A stretch of DNA of 9,857 nucleotides. It comes from CAZDHT01 sp964505325. GTDB lineage: Bacteria > Planctomycetota > PUPC01. Position 1 is the stretch's first letter, and each line of letters starts with the position of its first letter. The notes beneath the pieces were generated by a model. It did not search any database. It was not told the DNA's origin and saw only the letters and a program-made list of their open reading frames with translations. The stretch lies in the NCBI GenBank assembly GCA_964505325.1, contig CAZDHT010000209.1, positions 1 through 9,857 of the forward strand. Reading direction: 5' to 3'. Positions 1 through 6,621 of the stretch are shown here, piece after piece. Both the position numbers and the translations under genes were made by a program.

Positions 1-58
1 ACAGAAAAGCGGCGCTCGAGTGACAGCTGATTGGGCTCGGCAGTCCGAGGAAGGCGGA

Positions 59-640
59 ATGGGTGCGCAAGAAATCGTCGCCAGTGCTCTTGCTGGCGGG
101 CTGGTCGGGGCTCTCTTGACCGTGTGGCACGCTCGCAGGTCGGAACGCAAGGCCCGCCGCATCGAGTTTCTCCGAGCACAGCTTCAGGATCTGTATGGCC
201 CCCTGCAATTCTTCGCCGCGTGCAACGCAGAGCTTTTCGGCCTGACCGCCAAGTTCCACGAAGCGTTCCAGGCCGAGTTCGTCGACAAGCGTTATGCTCA
301 AGACGAGAAGACTGCGAAGCGAGTCGGTGCCCTCATCGATTGTACCATCGATATTGGCAACAAATACATTCATCGGGTGGTGGAAAACAACGCGCGTGTG
401 CTCGACATCCTTACCAAACAGTACTCGCTCATTGAACCGTCTGATGCGCCGGTGTTCGCGCGGTTCCTCGTGGACACGGCTCGGCGGGATACTGAGTTCA
501 ATTCGGCTGGCAAACTGCAAACACCTCACCGGGTGTACAAGCATCTTGGCGACGTCTTCTTCATGCGTAAGGAGTTCATCGACACCGTTGATCGGCGTTT
601 CCGAGAGAAGAAGGCTGAGCTCGACAAGCTACTCAGATAG
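59..640 (+). CDS. Small membrane-anchored protein of unknown function
   Basis: I do not recognise a named family. From the ATG at 59 the protein has 193 residues. Residues about 4-23 (IVASALAGGLVGALLTVW) form one membrane segment, followed at once by a basic, charged stretch (HARRSERKARRIEF) that should stay in the cytoplasm. An LxDLYGPLQFF motif follows, then a largely helical, charged soluble domain. One N-terminal anchor followed by R/K-rich helix and a 'LYGPL' motif is a layout seen in many uncharacterised bacterial proteins. The frame is open to a GTG at 20, but I chose the ATG at 59 because GAGGAAGG lies just upstream and the membrane segment then starts at the N terminus. It has no operon partner in view: the next gene is convergent. 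Function unknown. Confidence 0.72.
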   Translation: MGAQEIVASALAGGLVGALLTVWHARRSERKARRIEFLRAQLQDLYGPLQFFAACNAELFGLTAKFHEAFQAEFVDKRYAQDEKTAKRVGALIDCTIDIGNKYIHRVVENNARVLDILTKQYSLIEPSDAPVFARFLVDTARRDTEFNSAGKLQTPHRVYKHLGDVFFMRKEFIDTVDRRFREKKAELDKLLR

Positions 641-863
641 GATATTCAGGGGTATTTAGACAGGTTCAGCAGAGGCGCCGTTTTTTGGTGAGGGTCATGG
701 GCGCGTCGTGTGTTGACACCGTCGGCGCGAGAGGTATCGGCGCGTCATGATGTGCGAGGGTGAGAATGGGACTTCCGAGAAAACGGTGGCTGTCCCGAAT
801 ATCCTAATATCATCCGCCCTGCCGGCGCGCCAGGCGCGCCCCCGGCGCGTCTGTCAGCAGTTG
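641..863. other. Convergent intergenic gap, no gene seen
   Basis: This gap lies between the 3' ends of two convergent genes. It contains several GGCGCG words, including two GGCGCGCC palindromes near 824-841. A 10-bp inverted repeat, TAGGATATTC at 638-647 and GAATATCCTA at 797-806, starts on the stop codon of the left gene. A run of six T at about 681-686 follows GGCGCCG, but no stable stem of usual length precedes it. I see no convincing intrinsic terminator and no coding sequence. Confidence 0.5.
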
Positions 864-2003
864 CTATTTAGCATCTTTAGGGCGGCTTGGGCTGGCTTCA
901 AAGAGCTTTCTGCCGTCCTGCTCAATTCTCTTGATCTTGTCCAGCTTGAAAGTCCTCAAGGCTGCAGGCGAAATCTGAAGCGTGATAGAATCCTCTCTGC
1001 TCTTGAACACAGGACCGGTAACGGTCTCGTTGTTACGCAGATGCAGTGTCACCTTTCCCGAGACTATCGGCAACTTCGCCGCCCCAGGAGCGGCGTCGGG
1101 CTTTACGACCCTTTTGCGCTCGCCCTCTGTGACATCGGCTGATGGCGCTTCCCGCTCAACGTCCTGCCCCAAGAGCGCGATGCTGTTGACCCACCAGTCG
1201 CCTATGACCTTCCCCGCAGCGTCGGCGGCTCGCACCGAATACCAGGGTGTGCCTCTTTTCCGACGAACGGAAATGACTCGTATTCTTCCGTCCACAGGGA
1301 CATATTTCATCTTCGGAATGGCCGCCAACGGGTCAGCCGGTTGGAACTCCGGCATCAACGCAGTTCGCTCGGACAGCCGATAGGTACGGCCGACCTTCAA
1401 CGCCTGAGGGTCCGCATATTTCAGGCGGAGCGCTGGCCGTTCTCTAAGCGCATAGGGCAACTGCTTTTTCCACTGAACAACTCGCAGGCGGGATAGCTTG
1501 GACGTGACGACCATTTTGCCGCGCAGGTTCTTGTTCATCTCGCCGAACGCGGCGTTGGGTTGGCCCACGGGGACAATAAAGCTCACGAGAATACGGTCAC
1601 TGATCCACTCGATCTCGCCTGCCATCCCTATCTTGGCTAGGTCGTTTCGTTTTGCCTCGAACCTTTTCATTGCTTCGGTGTTATTCACGGAAATGGTCCG
1701 CGTCCCTCGCCATCTGCCGACAGTACCGCGCTCAGAGAAGTAATCTATCGTGTACTTGTCCTTGTCCCCTTTTTCACGGTATGTGCGCCACACCGACACC
1801 ATCAAGACCGTGTCGTCAGGCAGGTCCGTGTCAACCGCTAGCGCAAGCTTGTCACCTTTGAGCTGTGCCCTCACGTCGAACTTATCACAAACGACGCCCG
1901 TGGGCTGGCCCGTCTTGGGCTGGTTCGGCCGCTGCCCTGCAAATACGGTTCCGAACAGACAAAGACTGCCACAGGCCAACCCAAACGGCGATAGCCACCG
2001 CAT
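864..2003 (-). CDS. Secreted protein with SH3-like and LSm-like regions, function unknown
   Basis: The protein has 379 residues from the ATG at 2003. The frame is open to 2090, but the start at 2003 is preceded by GGGAGG at good spacing and puts a signal peptide at the N terminus: MRWLSPFGLACGSLCLFGTVFA, probably cut before GQRP. A Cys at residue 11 is too near the start to be a lipobox. The first ~200 mature residues look like beta-rich domains. A middle part (KVGRTYRLSERTALMPE, later RGTPWYSVRAA) resembles a bacterial SH3-like fold. The C-terminal ~50 residues (KVTLHLRNNETVTGPVF, then DSITLQI and DKIKRIE) read like an LSm/SH3-type strand repeat often found at the ends of planctomycete exported proteins. 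No catalytic motif is visible. Probably periplasmic or cell-surface. Fold assignments are by eye. Confidence 0.75.
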   Translation of the reverse strand: MRWLSPFGLACGSLCLFGTVFAGQRPNQPKTGQPTGVVCDKFDVRAQLKGDKLALAVDTDLPDDTVLMVSVWRTYREKGDKDKYTIDYFSERGTVGRWRGTRTISVNNTEAMKRFEAKRNDLAKIGMAGEIEWISDRILVSFIVPVGQPNAAFGEMNKNLRGKMVVTSKLSRLRVVQWKKQLPYALRERPALRLKYADPQALKVGRTYRLSERTALMPEFQPADPLAAIPKMKYVPVDGRIRVISVRRKRGTPWYSVRAADAAGKVIGDWWVNSIALLGQDVEREAPSADVTEGERKRVVKPDAAPGAAKLPIVSGKVTLHLRNNETVTGPVFKSREDSITLQISPAALRTFKLDKIKRIEQDGRKLFEASPSRPKDAK

Positions 2004-2156
2004 GATACACCTCCCAAGGAAAGGGCCGCCGAGCCGGCCGCTTCTTTCGGCGAGCTTCACCCACACGCGGCACAGTAGGGGCAAGCTCACGCCTTACTGC
2101 TAATGCCCCCGCCACATTGTTTACACTCGACTAGACCCATGTTTCCCCCCGGTCGC

Positions 2157-2186
2157 GGTCTAACCCTCAGCACCCGAGATTGTCAA
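2157..2186 (-). promoter_or_regulatory. Possible sigma-70-type promoter of the secreted-protein gene
   Basis: On the minus strand a perfect -35 box TTGACA (2181-2186) is followed after 18 bases by TAGACC (2157-2162), which matches TATAAT at only three positions. It would give a leader of about 150 bases before the ATG at 2003. The -35 box is striking, the -10 box is weak, so this is a tentative call. Confidence 0.3.
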
Positions 2187-2391
2187 CAGCAGGACAAAAC
2201 GATGTGGCTCCCGCTGCCGCTCTCTTTGGATATTAGCACACGCGTGTACAGAAAAGCAAGGTCAAAGTTGGCAGGCGCTTGCTCGGCCCGTGATGTGCTG
2301 GCGACGGGTGCGCTTAATCCTTGTGCTGATTCAGGAGTCGTTCGCCTGCCGGTCAGGTCACGCCGCGCCCACGGGACGCGGCTACAGAAGA

Positions 2392-2432
2392 CCTCTCGTC
2401 TTGGTGTTCTTCGTGATCGTCGTGGTGAGAGG
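2392..2432 (-). repeat. 9-nt periodic CAC(G/C)A(A/C)G array
   Basis: Read on the minus strand the core has three 9-base units in register: CACGACGAT, CACGAAGAA, CACCAAGAC. The array is bounded by an inverted pair, CCTCTC at 2392-2397 and GAGAGG at 2427-2432, so the whole unit could form a stem-loop. Arrays of CACGAAG-type units recur between genes in planctomycete and verrucomicrobial genomes (recollection, not searched). Confidence 0.55.
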
Positions 2433-2473
2433 AATTCGCCACGACGCCGGAGCCTGGCACCCGGCGAAGCCGC

Positions 2474-2494
2474 AACCTGCGGCCGCAGCAGGTT
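2474..2494. repeat. Hairpin between the two periodic arrays
   Basis: AACCTGC (2474-2480) pairs with GCAGGTT (2488-2494) across a 7-base loop GGCCGCA. The pairing resumes after a 2-base bulge (CGC at 2471-2473 with GCG at 2497-2499). The core also contains the 12-bp palindrome CTGCGGCCGCAG. No T-tract follows on either strand in the usual place, so it is not called a terminator. Confidence 0.5.
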
Positions 2495-2538
2495 TTGCGC
2501 AGTCGGGGTCGATTTTCGGTCGGGCGGAGGCGAGCCTG

Positions 2539-2576
2539 ACCACAAAGCCACAAAGGGCACACAGCAGCACAAAGGG
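2539..2576 (+). repeat. CACAAAG periodic array
   Basis: On the plus strand CACAAAG occurs at 2541, 2549 and 2568, with the variant CACACAG at 2558, giving a spacing of 8 to 10 bases. It is a plus-strand relative of the CACGAAG-type array at 2392-2432 and lies in the opposite orientation. It ends 15 bases from the lpd stop codon. Confidence 0.5.
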
Positions 2577-2591
2577 AAACCACCCGGCCGG

Positions 2592-3983
2592 CTATGTGTT
2601 GTAGTGTATTCCCTGTCCGAGCCAGCCTTCCGCCGCCTGCATGATCCCTTCCGCGAGGGTGGGGTGGGTATGAATCGTGTGAGCGATTTCCTCGAGCGTG
2701 GCCTCGAGTTGCACGCCCAGGGCCGCCTCGGCGATCAGGTCGCCCGCGCGTGAGCACACGATCTGGGCGCCGAGAAGCTGCCCCGTCTTCGCGTCGCCCA
2801 CGAGCTTGACGAAGCCGCCTTTCTCCCCAGCGGCCTGCGCCTTGCCCAGGACTTGAATGGGGAACGTGAACGCCTTCGCCTCGATGTGCTGCTCCGCCGC
2901 CTCGGCTTCGGTCAGGCCGACGGTCGCGACCTCCGGATGGGTGAACACGCACGCCGGCACGACGGTGTAGTCGATCGTCGCGTTCTCGCCCATGGCGTGC
3001 TCGGCGGCGACGATGCCCATTCTCGACGCCAGGTGCGCGAGCAGCATCTTGCCGGTCACGTCGCCGATGGCATAGATGTTCGGCACGTTCGTCTGGCAGT
3101 GTTCGTTGATCAGGATCTCGCCCTTCTCGCCGAGCTTGACCCCGACGCTGTCCAGACCGACGCCGTCCGAGCTCAGCTTGCGGCCGACCGCGACCAGCGC
3201 CTTCGCGGCCGCCACCGTCTTCCCGCCGGCCAACGTGGCGACGACTTTGCCGTTCGCCTTGTCTAGCTTCTCCAGCCTGGTGTCCGTGTGGATCTTGACC
3301 TTCAGCCTCTTGAGCGCGGCGGCCATCGCCTTCGAGACATCGGGATCGCCCAAGGGCAACACCCGGCCGAGCATCTCGACAACCGTGACCTTCGTGCCCA
3401 ATTCGGCGAAGAAGCACGCAAACTCACAGCCGATGTATCCGCCCCCGACGATGAGCAGACTCTCCGGGAGCTCTCTCTGCCTCAACAGGGCGGCGCTCGA
3501 CAGCACCAGCTTGCCGTCGAACGCAAACGCCGGGATGTTGAGCGGCTCGGAACCTGTCGCGATGATCGTCTTCCTTGCCCTGATCACCGACGGTGCGCCG
3601 GCCGCCGACCCCACGCGGATCTCGTCCCTGCTCAGGAGCGTCGCAATCCCCTTCATCAGCACGATAGCGTTTTTGTCGAACAACCGCTCGACCCCGCGGC
3701 TCAGCACGCCCACGACGGCGTCCTTGTGCTCCATCATCTTGATGAAATCGACCGTCGGCTCGGCGAACTCGATGCCGAACTGTTTCGCACGCTTCGCCGC
3801 TGCAACGATGTGCGACGCCTCGAGCAGCGCCTTGGTCGGGATGCATCCGCGGTTGAGGCACGTCCCACCGACCGGGCCCTTGTCGACGCACACCACATTC
3901 GCCCCGAGCTGCGCGGCGCGAATCGCCGCCACATATCCGCCGGGCCCGGAGCCGATCACGGCCACATCATACGTCTCGCTCAT
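2592..3983 (-). CDS. lpd: Dihydrolipoyl dehydrogenase (E3 / L protein)
   Basis: This flavoprotein reoxidises the dihydrolipoyl group of 2-oxoacid dehydrogenase or glycine cleavage complexes with NAD+, in the cytoplasm. The 463 residues are the usual family length and all hallmarks are present: FAD-binding GSGPGG (11-16), redox disulphide GGTCLNRGCIPTK (Cys42, Cys47), NAD-binding GGGYIG (180-185), second FAD motif YAIGDV (304-309), and C-terminal catalytic HPTLAE (His440, Glu445). It starts 9 bases after the PHP gene stops and is the last gene of the folD operon. No E1/E2 or gcvTHP gene is in view, so the partner complex is unknown. Its operon with folD favours a one-carbon role (inference). 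The enzyme identity is secure. Mercuric or glutathione reductases are less likely given the motif around the disulphide and the HPTLAE tail. Confidence 0.96.
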   Translation of the reverse strand: MSETYDVAVIGSGPGGYVAAIRAAQLGANVVCVDKGPVGGTCLNRGCIPTKALLEASHIVAAAKRAKQFGIEFAEPTVDFIKMMEHKDAVVGVLSRGVERLFDKNAIVLMKGIATLLSRDEIRVGSAAGAPSVIRARKTIIATGSEPLNIPAFAFDGKLVLSSAALLRQRELPESLLIVGGGYIGCEFACFFAELGTKVTVVEMLGRVLPLGDPDVSKAMAAALKRLKVKIHTDTRLEKLDKANGKVVATLAGGKTVAAAKALVAVGRKLSSDGVGLDSVGVKLGEKGEILINEHCQTNVPNIYAIGDVTGKMLLAHLASRMGIVAAEHAMGENATIDYTVVPACVFTHPEVATVGLTEAEAAEQHIEAKAFTFPIQVLGKAQAAGEKGGFVKLVGDAKTGQLLGAQIVCSRAGDLIAEAALGVQLEATLEEIAHTIHTHPTLAEGIMQAAEGWLGQGIHYNT

Positions 3984-3992
3984 TCAACTGCC

Positions 3993-4790
3993 CTACTTGT
4001 TCAGTCTCGATCCGGTGACGGCAGCCGGCGTGCTGGGCCGCCACACCTGGGTCTCGGGGATGCCAATCTCCTCCAGCATCGCTTCGCCCGCCACTATGCC
4101 GTCCAAGTGGCGGAGATCGTGGGCGTCGCTCGACAGAGCAATCGAACAGCCCAGCTCGACGAACCGCGCCACGTAATCCTTGTAGCTCCGCTTGAACGAG
4201 TCGGGATAGACCGGGTTCATCAGGATCGCCGCGGCGTTCAACTCAACGGCCGTATTGTGGTCGAGGCATACCTTCGCCAACTCCCGAGTCAGTTCATCCG
4301 GAATCAAAGAGGTCGACGTGAACCCGGCCGACAGCAGGCTCTGAATCTCCGCCCGCGGAAACCACCACGGATGCACGAGGACATCAACGACCGGGTCGGC
4401 CGCGACCTTGCACATCAATTCGTTCTGCCGCTCGATGATCTGGGGCAGCGTCGCCTTGCCGTCCTCGAACCACGTGCTGTGGACGCCGGCGACGACCAGC
4501 TCGAAGCGTTCCCGCCGCTTCCCGTCCTGGTCGAGGGTGAACTCGGCGTCGAGGTTCTGGATGTTGATCTCGCAGCCGAAGTACACCTCGAGGTCGCCGG
4601 GATCGGTACGTTCGAGTTCATCGCGGATCAGGCGGTTCTTCTCGAGCTGCCAGTCCTGGTCGCAGTGGTCGGTAATGGCGATGGACGTGCGGCCGGTCTC
4701 GCGGCAGCGGGCGAGGATCGCCGGGATCGTCATCGTCTCATTCGCGCAGCCGACGTAGTGGGTGTGAATGTGATAGTCGGTGCCGATCAT
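3993..4790 (-). CDS. PHP-domain metal-dependent phosphoesterase
   Basis: A 265-residue single-domain PHP (polymerase and histidinol phosphatase) protein, cytoplasmic. The metal-binding set is complete: HIHTH (His7, His9), ITDHCD (His42), GCEIN (Glu74), GVHST (His104), VHP (His140) and SSDAH (Asp222, His224), as expected for a trinuclear Zn/Mn/Fe phosphoesterase. Length and motif spacing fit histidinol-phosphatase-like and nucleotide- or nucleic-acid-phosphate hydrolases. No his genes are nearby, so HisK is not assigned. The ATG overlaps the stop of the DUF4276 gene by four bases (ATGA), implying translational coupling to the ATPase/DUF4276 pair. It lacks the ATPase fusion of larger PHP defence proteins. 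Substrate unknown. Confidence 0.88.
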   Translation of the reverse strand: MIGTDYHIHTHYVGCANETMTIPAILARCRETGRTSIAITDHCDQDWQLEKNRLIRDELERTDPGDLEVYFGCEINIQNLDAEFTLDQDGKRRERFELVVAGVHSTWFEDGKATLPQIIERQNELMCKVAADPVVDVLVHPWWFPRAEIQSLLSAGFTSTSLIPDELTRELAKVCLDHNTAVELNAAAILMNPVYPDSFKRSYKDYVARFVELGCSIALSSDAHDLRHLDGIVAGEAMLEEIGIPETQVWRPSTPAAVTGSRLNK

Positions 4791-5416
4791 GCGCTGCCCT
4801 GCTGATTGTCGTCGGTGATCGCCGCGTGCAGAGCGTCAAGAAGGCGGTCGCAGTGGGGAGCGGCCACGCAGACCTTCGCTGGATCGATTGTCCGCAGTAG
4901 GTCTCTGCCGTGCTTGACGTTCTTCCCTTTCCGAGCCCGTACATACCTGCCCTTTGCCGTGTCCTCGGTAGCGTCGGCGAGCCCCTTGAGGACGTCCTCC
5001 TTCGAGACCTGTTCGACGTTCGGGGCGGACGGCAGCCGGTTCTCGCGGAATCCCTGCCCGTAGTACGCCCGCAATGCCTCGCGATCGGCGAGAAACCACG
5101 CCTCCATCAACTGGACCATCACGTGCACCTGCTCAACACGGACGCCGCTCAGATGCTGCAGGTGCGGCTGCAGCGCCGGGGCCTGCTTGGGGTCCTCTCC
5201 GACGGGGCCTTCGGAGTCAGCGAGCAACAAAACCACGGCGTTCGGATCGGACCGCCGCGCGATGTTGAAGCGGCGCACGGGTGTTCCGCCGCCGGCGATC
5301 AGCCGGAAGCTCACCCCGCGCTGCTTGGCGGCATTTCTGACTGACCGCAAGAACTCGCTGAAGCCCAGCCGCAGCCGATCATCGCCCTCAAAGATGACGC
5401 GGACAGGTGTGCTCAC
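4787..5416 (-). CDS. DUF4276 family protein, ATPase partner
   Basis: The protein has 209 residues from a GTG start at 5416. The frame extends to an ATG at 5446, but the GTG has GGAGGG about seven bases upstream, overlaps the ATPase stop as GTGA, and gives the usual short N terminus before the first strand. Family features: VRVIFEGDD (Glu10), LLLADSEG (Asp67, Glu69), MVQLMEAWFLAD (100-111), YYG (118-120), KHGRDLLRTIDP (168-179) and APHCDRLLDAL (186-196). DUF4276 proteins are commonly encoded beside AAA/RecF-like ATPases. The early Glu-Gly and later Asp-x-Glu recall a TOPRIM nuclease site acting in trans to an OLD-like ATPase, but that is inference. Biochemical function is not established to my knowledge. 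Confidence 0.85.
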   Translation of the reverse strand: MSTPVRVIFEGDDRLRLGFSEFLRSVRNAAKQRGVSFRLIAGGGTPVRRFNIARRSDPNAVVLLLADSEGPVGEDPKQAPALQPHLQHLSGVRVEQVHVMVQLMEAWFLADREALRAYYGQGFRENRLPSAPNVEQVSKEDVLKGLADATEDTAKGRYVRARKGKNVKHGRDLLRTIDPAKVCVAAPHCDRLLDALHAAITDDNQQGSA

Positions 5417-6579
5417 CGGCGCCCTCCGATGACGCCGCTCTTCCACGCGCCCCCCAGACGGAACTCCTCAAGCCACTCCCTCAGTGGCTTCGGATCGAGC
5501 CGCTGCATCTGCTTCCCCTGTGCCATCCGCTCGCACACGATCACGGACTCCGGCCGGTCACTGAACTCGTCGACCAGTTCCGCCGAATGCGTGGTGATGA
5601 TGAGTTGGGTGCGCTCGGATGCCTCGACCAGCATCTCAGCGATCACCGGAATGGCGTCCGGGTGCATCCCCAACTCCGGTTCCTCAATGCAGATGAGCGG
5701 CGGCGGCTCGGGATGGAGCAGTATCGCAGCCAGGCACATGTAGCGAAGCGTGCCATCCGACAGACGAGAAGTAGGAGTCGGAGATTCGAGTCCGGCCTCC
5801 TTGAGGAAGAACTGCACGGTGCCACCGTATACCTTTACCACAATATCCTTCGCTCCCTCCCAGACCCGCCGTAGGTTCTCCAGGAGCACCACTTTCTTGC
5901 CACGGTATTCAAGATCGTTGAGGACGAGCGCCAGATTGCTGGCATCCTCGAGCAGGAAATCTTCCGGCATGTCAGGTCGCTGGGGGCGCCGGATCTCAGC
6001 ATGGGGGCCCAGGTTCCAATCCCGGTAGAACCGGAATTGTGAAAAGAGCCGCCCCACGTAGGTGATTTCGGGGTAACGGTTGGGGTCTTTAAGCTGACTC
6101 AAGACCGGTTGCGCTTCATCCAGGTGAAGTTCCTCTCCCGCCACCGTCAGCGGCCCAAGAAGGGCACGTCGGAAGTAGAGTTCTTCTTTGCCTGCGGCGC
6201 TTTTGCGGGCGAGCTGCTCATCTCTCACGGGGCGTTGAACTTGATCCAACAAGACGAGTGAGTACACGAGACCGTCTGGGTGCCACGGAGACTCCAACGT
6301 GACTTCCAGTCTCGGCAGTTCCCCGGCGCCCTGTCCCTTCCAAACCCACTCCCCAATTGCGCCACCTTGTCTTAGCTTGGTAAGCACGTCGCTCGGGAGC
6401 GCGGTCAACAGGCTCAGTACTTCCAGGAAATTCGACTTTCCGGATGCGTTCGCGCCGATCAGCACGTTCAGCGGCTTCAGTTCAAGCTCCATCCCCTCCG
6501 GGCCGAAGGAGAGGATGTTCTGGAGCTTGATGGACTTCAGCGGATGAGCCGGAAACTTCGGCTGCTTTGAACGCGTCAT
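5413..6579 (-). CDS. AAA/RecF-like (ABC-type) ATPase
   Basis: A 388-residue ATPase of the AAA_21/RecF/OLD class. In order: a short strand region (KSIKLQNILSFGPEGMELELKPLNVLIG), Walker A GANASGKSN (42-50), a charged lobe of ~220 residues with little recognisable sequence, ABC signature RLSDGT (272-277), Walker B LICIEEPE (295-302), ELGMHP loop (302-307), and switch His in TTHS (329-332). The tail ends LGGAWKSGVIGGRR, like other ATPases paired with DUF4276. The nuclease domain found fused in OLD proteins is absent, so a partner must supply any second activity. It starts 42 bases after folD with GGAGG eight bases before ATG, and no terminator is seen in that gap. It overlaps the DUF4276 start by four bases. 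Role in phage or plasmid conflict is plausible, not shown. Confidence 0.9.
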   Translation of the reverse strand: MTRSKQPKFPAHPLKSIKLQNILSFGPEGMELELKPLNVLIGANASGKSNFLEVLSLLTALPSDVLTKLRQGGAIGEWVWKGQGAGELPRLEVTLESPWHPDGLVYSLVLLDQVQRPVRDEQLARKSAAGKEELYFRRALLGPLTVAGEELHLDEAQPVLSQLKDPNRYPEITYVGRLFSQFRFYRDWNLGPHAEIRRPQRPDMPEDFLLEDASNLALVLNDLEYRGKKVVLLENLRRVWEGAKDIVVKVYGGTVQFFLKEAGLESPTPTSRLSDGTLRYMCLAAILLHPEPPPLICIEEPELGMHPDAIPVIAEMLVEASERTQLIITTHSAELVDEFSDRPESVIVCERMAQGKQMQRLDPKPLREWLEEFRLGGAWKSGVIGGRR

Positions 6580-6621
6580 CTCAGCGGCCTCCGATCACGA
6601 ATGAGCCGCGAACCTGGAACG

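Larger units (their letters stand above)
2004..2591. other. Non-coding repeat-bearing intergenic region
   Basis: This 588-base gap lies between lpd and the secreted-protein gene. The part nearest the secreted-protein gene holds a possible promoter and a 10-bp palindrome ACACGCGTGT (2238-2247). The part nearest lpd (2392-2576) is a compact repeat island: two periodic arrays in opposite orientation with a hairpin between them. Open frames across it have low-complexity translations and no ribosome binding site that would support a gene. Confidence 0.55.

Noticed and set aside
679..686. T-run after GGCGCCG as a terminator of the first gene
   Set aside because: The only stem is a 6-bp self-complementary GGCGCC without room for a loop, so it does not meet the form of an intrinsic terminator.
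747..1142. Open frame on the plus strand across the 3' end of the secreted-protein gene
   Set aside because: It lies mostly antisense to a gene with a signal peptide and good ribosome binding site, has no family features and no matching start signal.
1950..2003. Lipoprotein signal (LAC) in the secreted protein
   Set aside because: The Cys at residue 11 leaves too short a hydrophobic stretch before it, and a standard cleavage site after VFA fits better.
2392..2576. CRISPR array
   Set aside because: Repeats are 7-9 bases with no unique spacers of about 30 bases, and no cas gene is nearby.
2103..2753. Plus-strand open frame over the repeat island and the 3' end of lpd
   Set aside because: Its translation is low complexity over the repeats, it lacks a ribosome binding site, and its end is antisense to conserved lpd codons.
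3993..4790. Assignment as histidinol phosphatase (hisK)
   Set aside because: All PHP metal ligands are present, but no histidine genes accompany it and the operon context points elsewhere, so the substrate is left open.
3288..4805. Very long plus-strand open frame opposite lpd and the PHP gene
   Set aside because: It is the usual GC-rich antisense shadow: Arg/Asp/His-rich translation with no motifs, whereas the opposite strand holds complete lpd and PHP motif sets.
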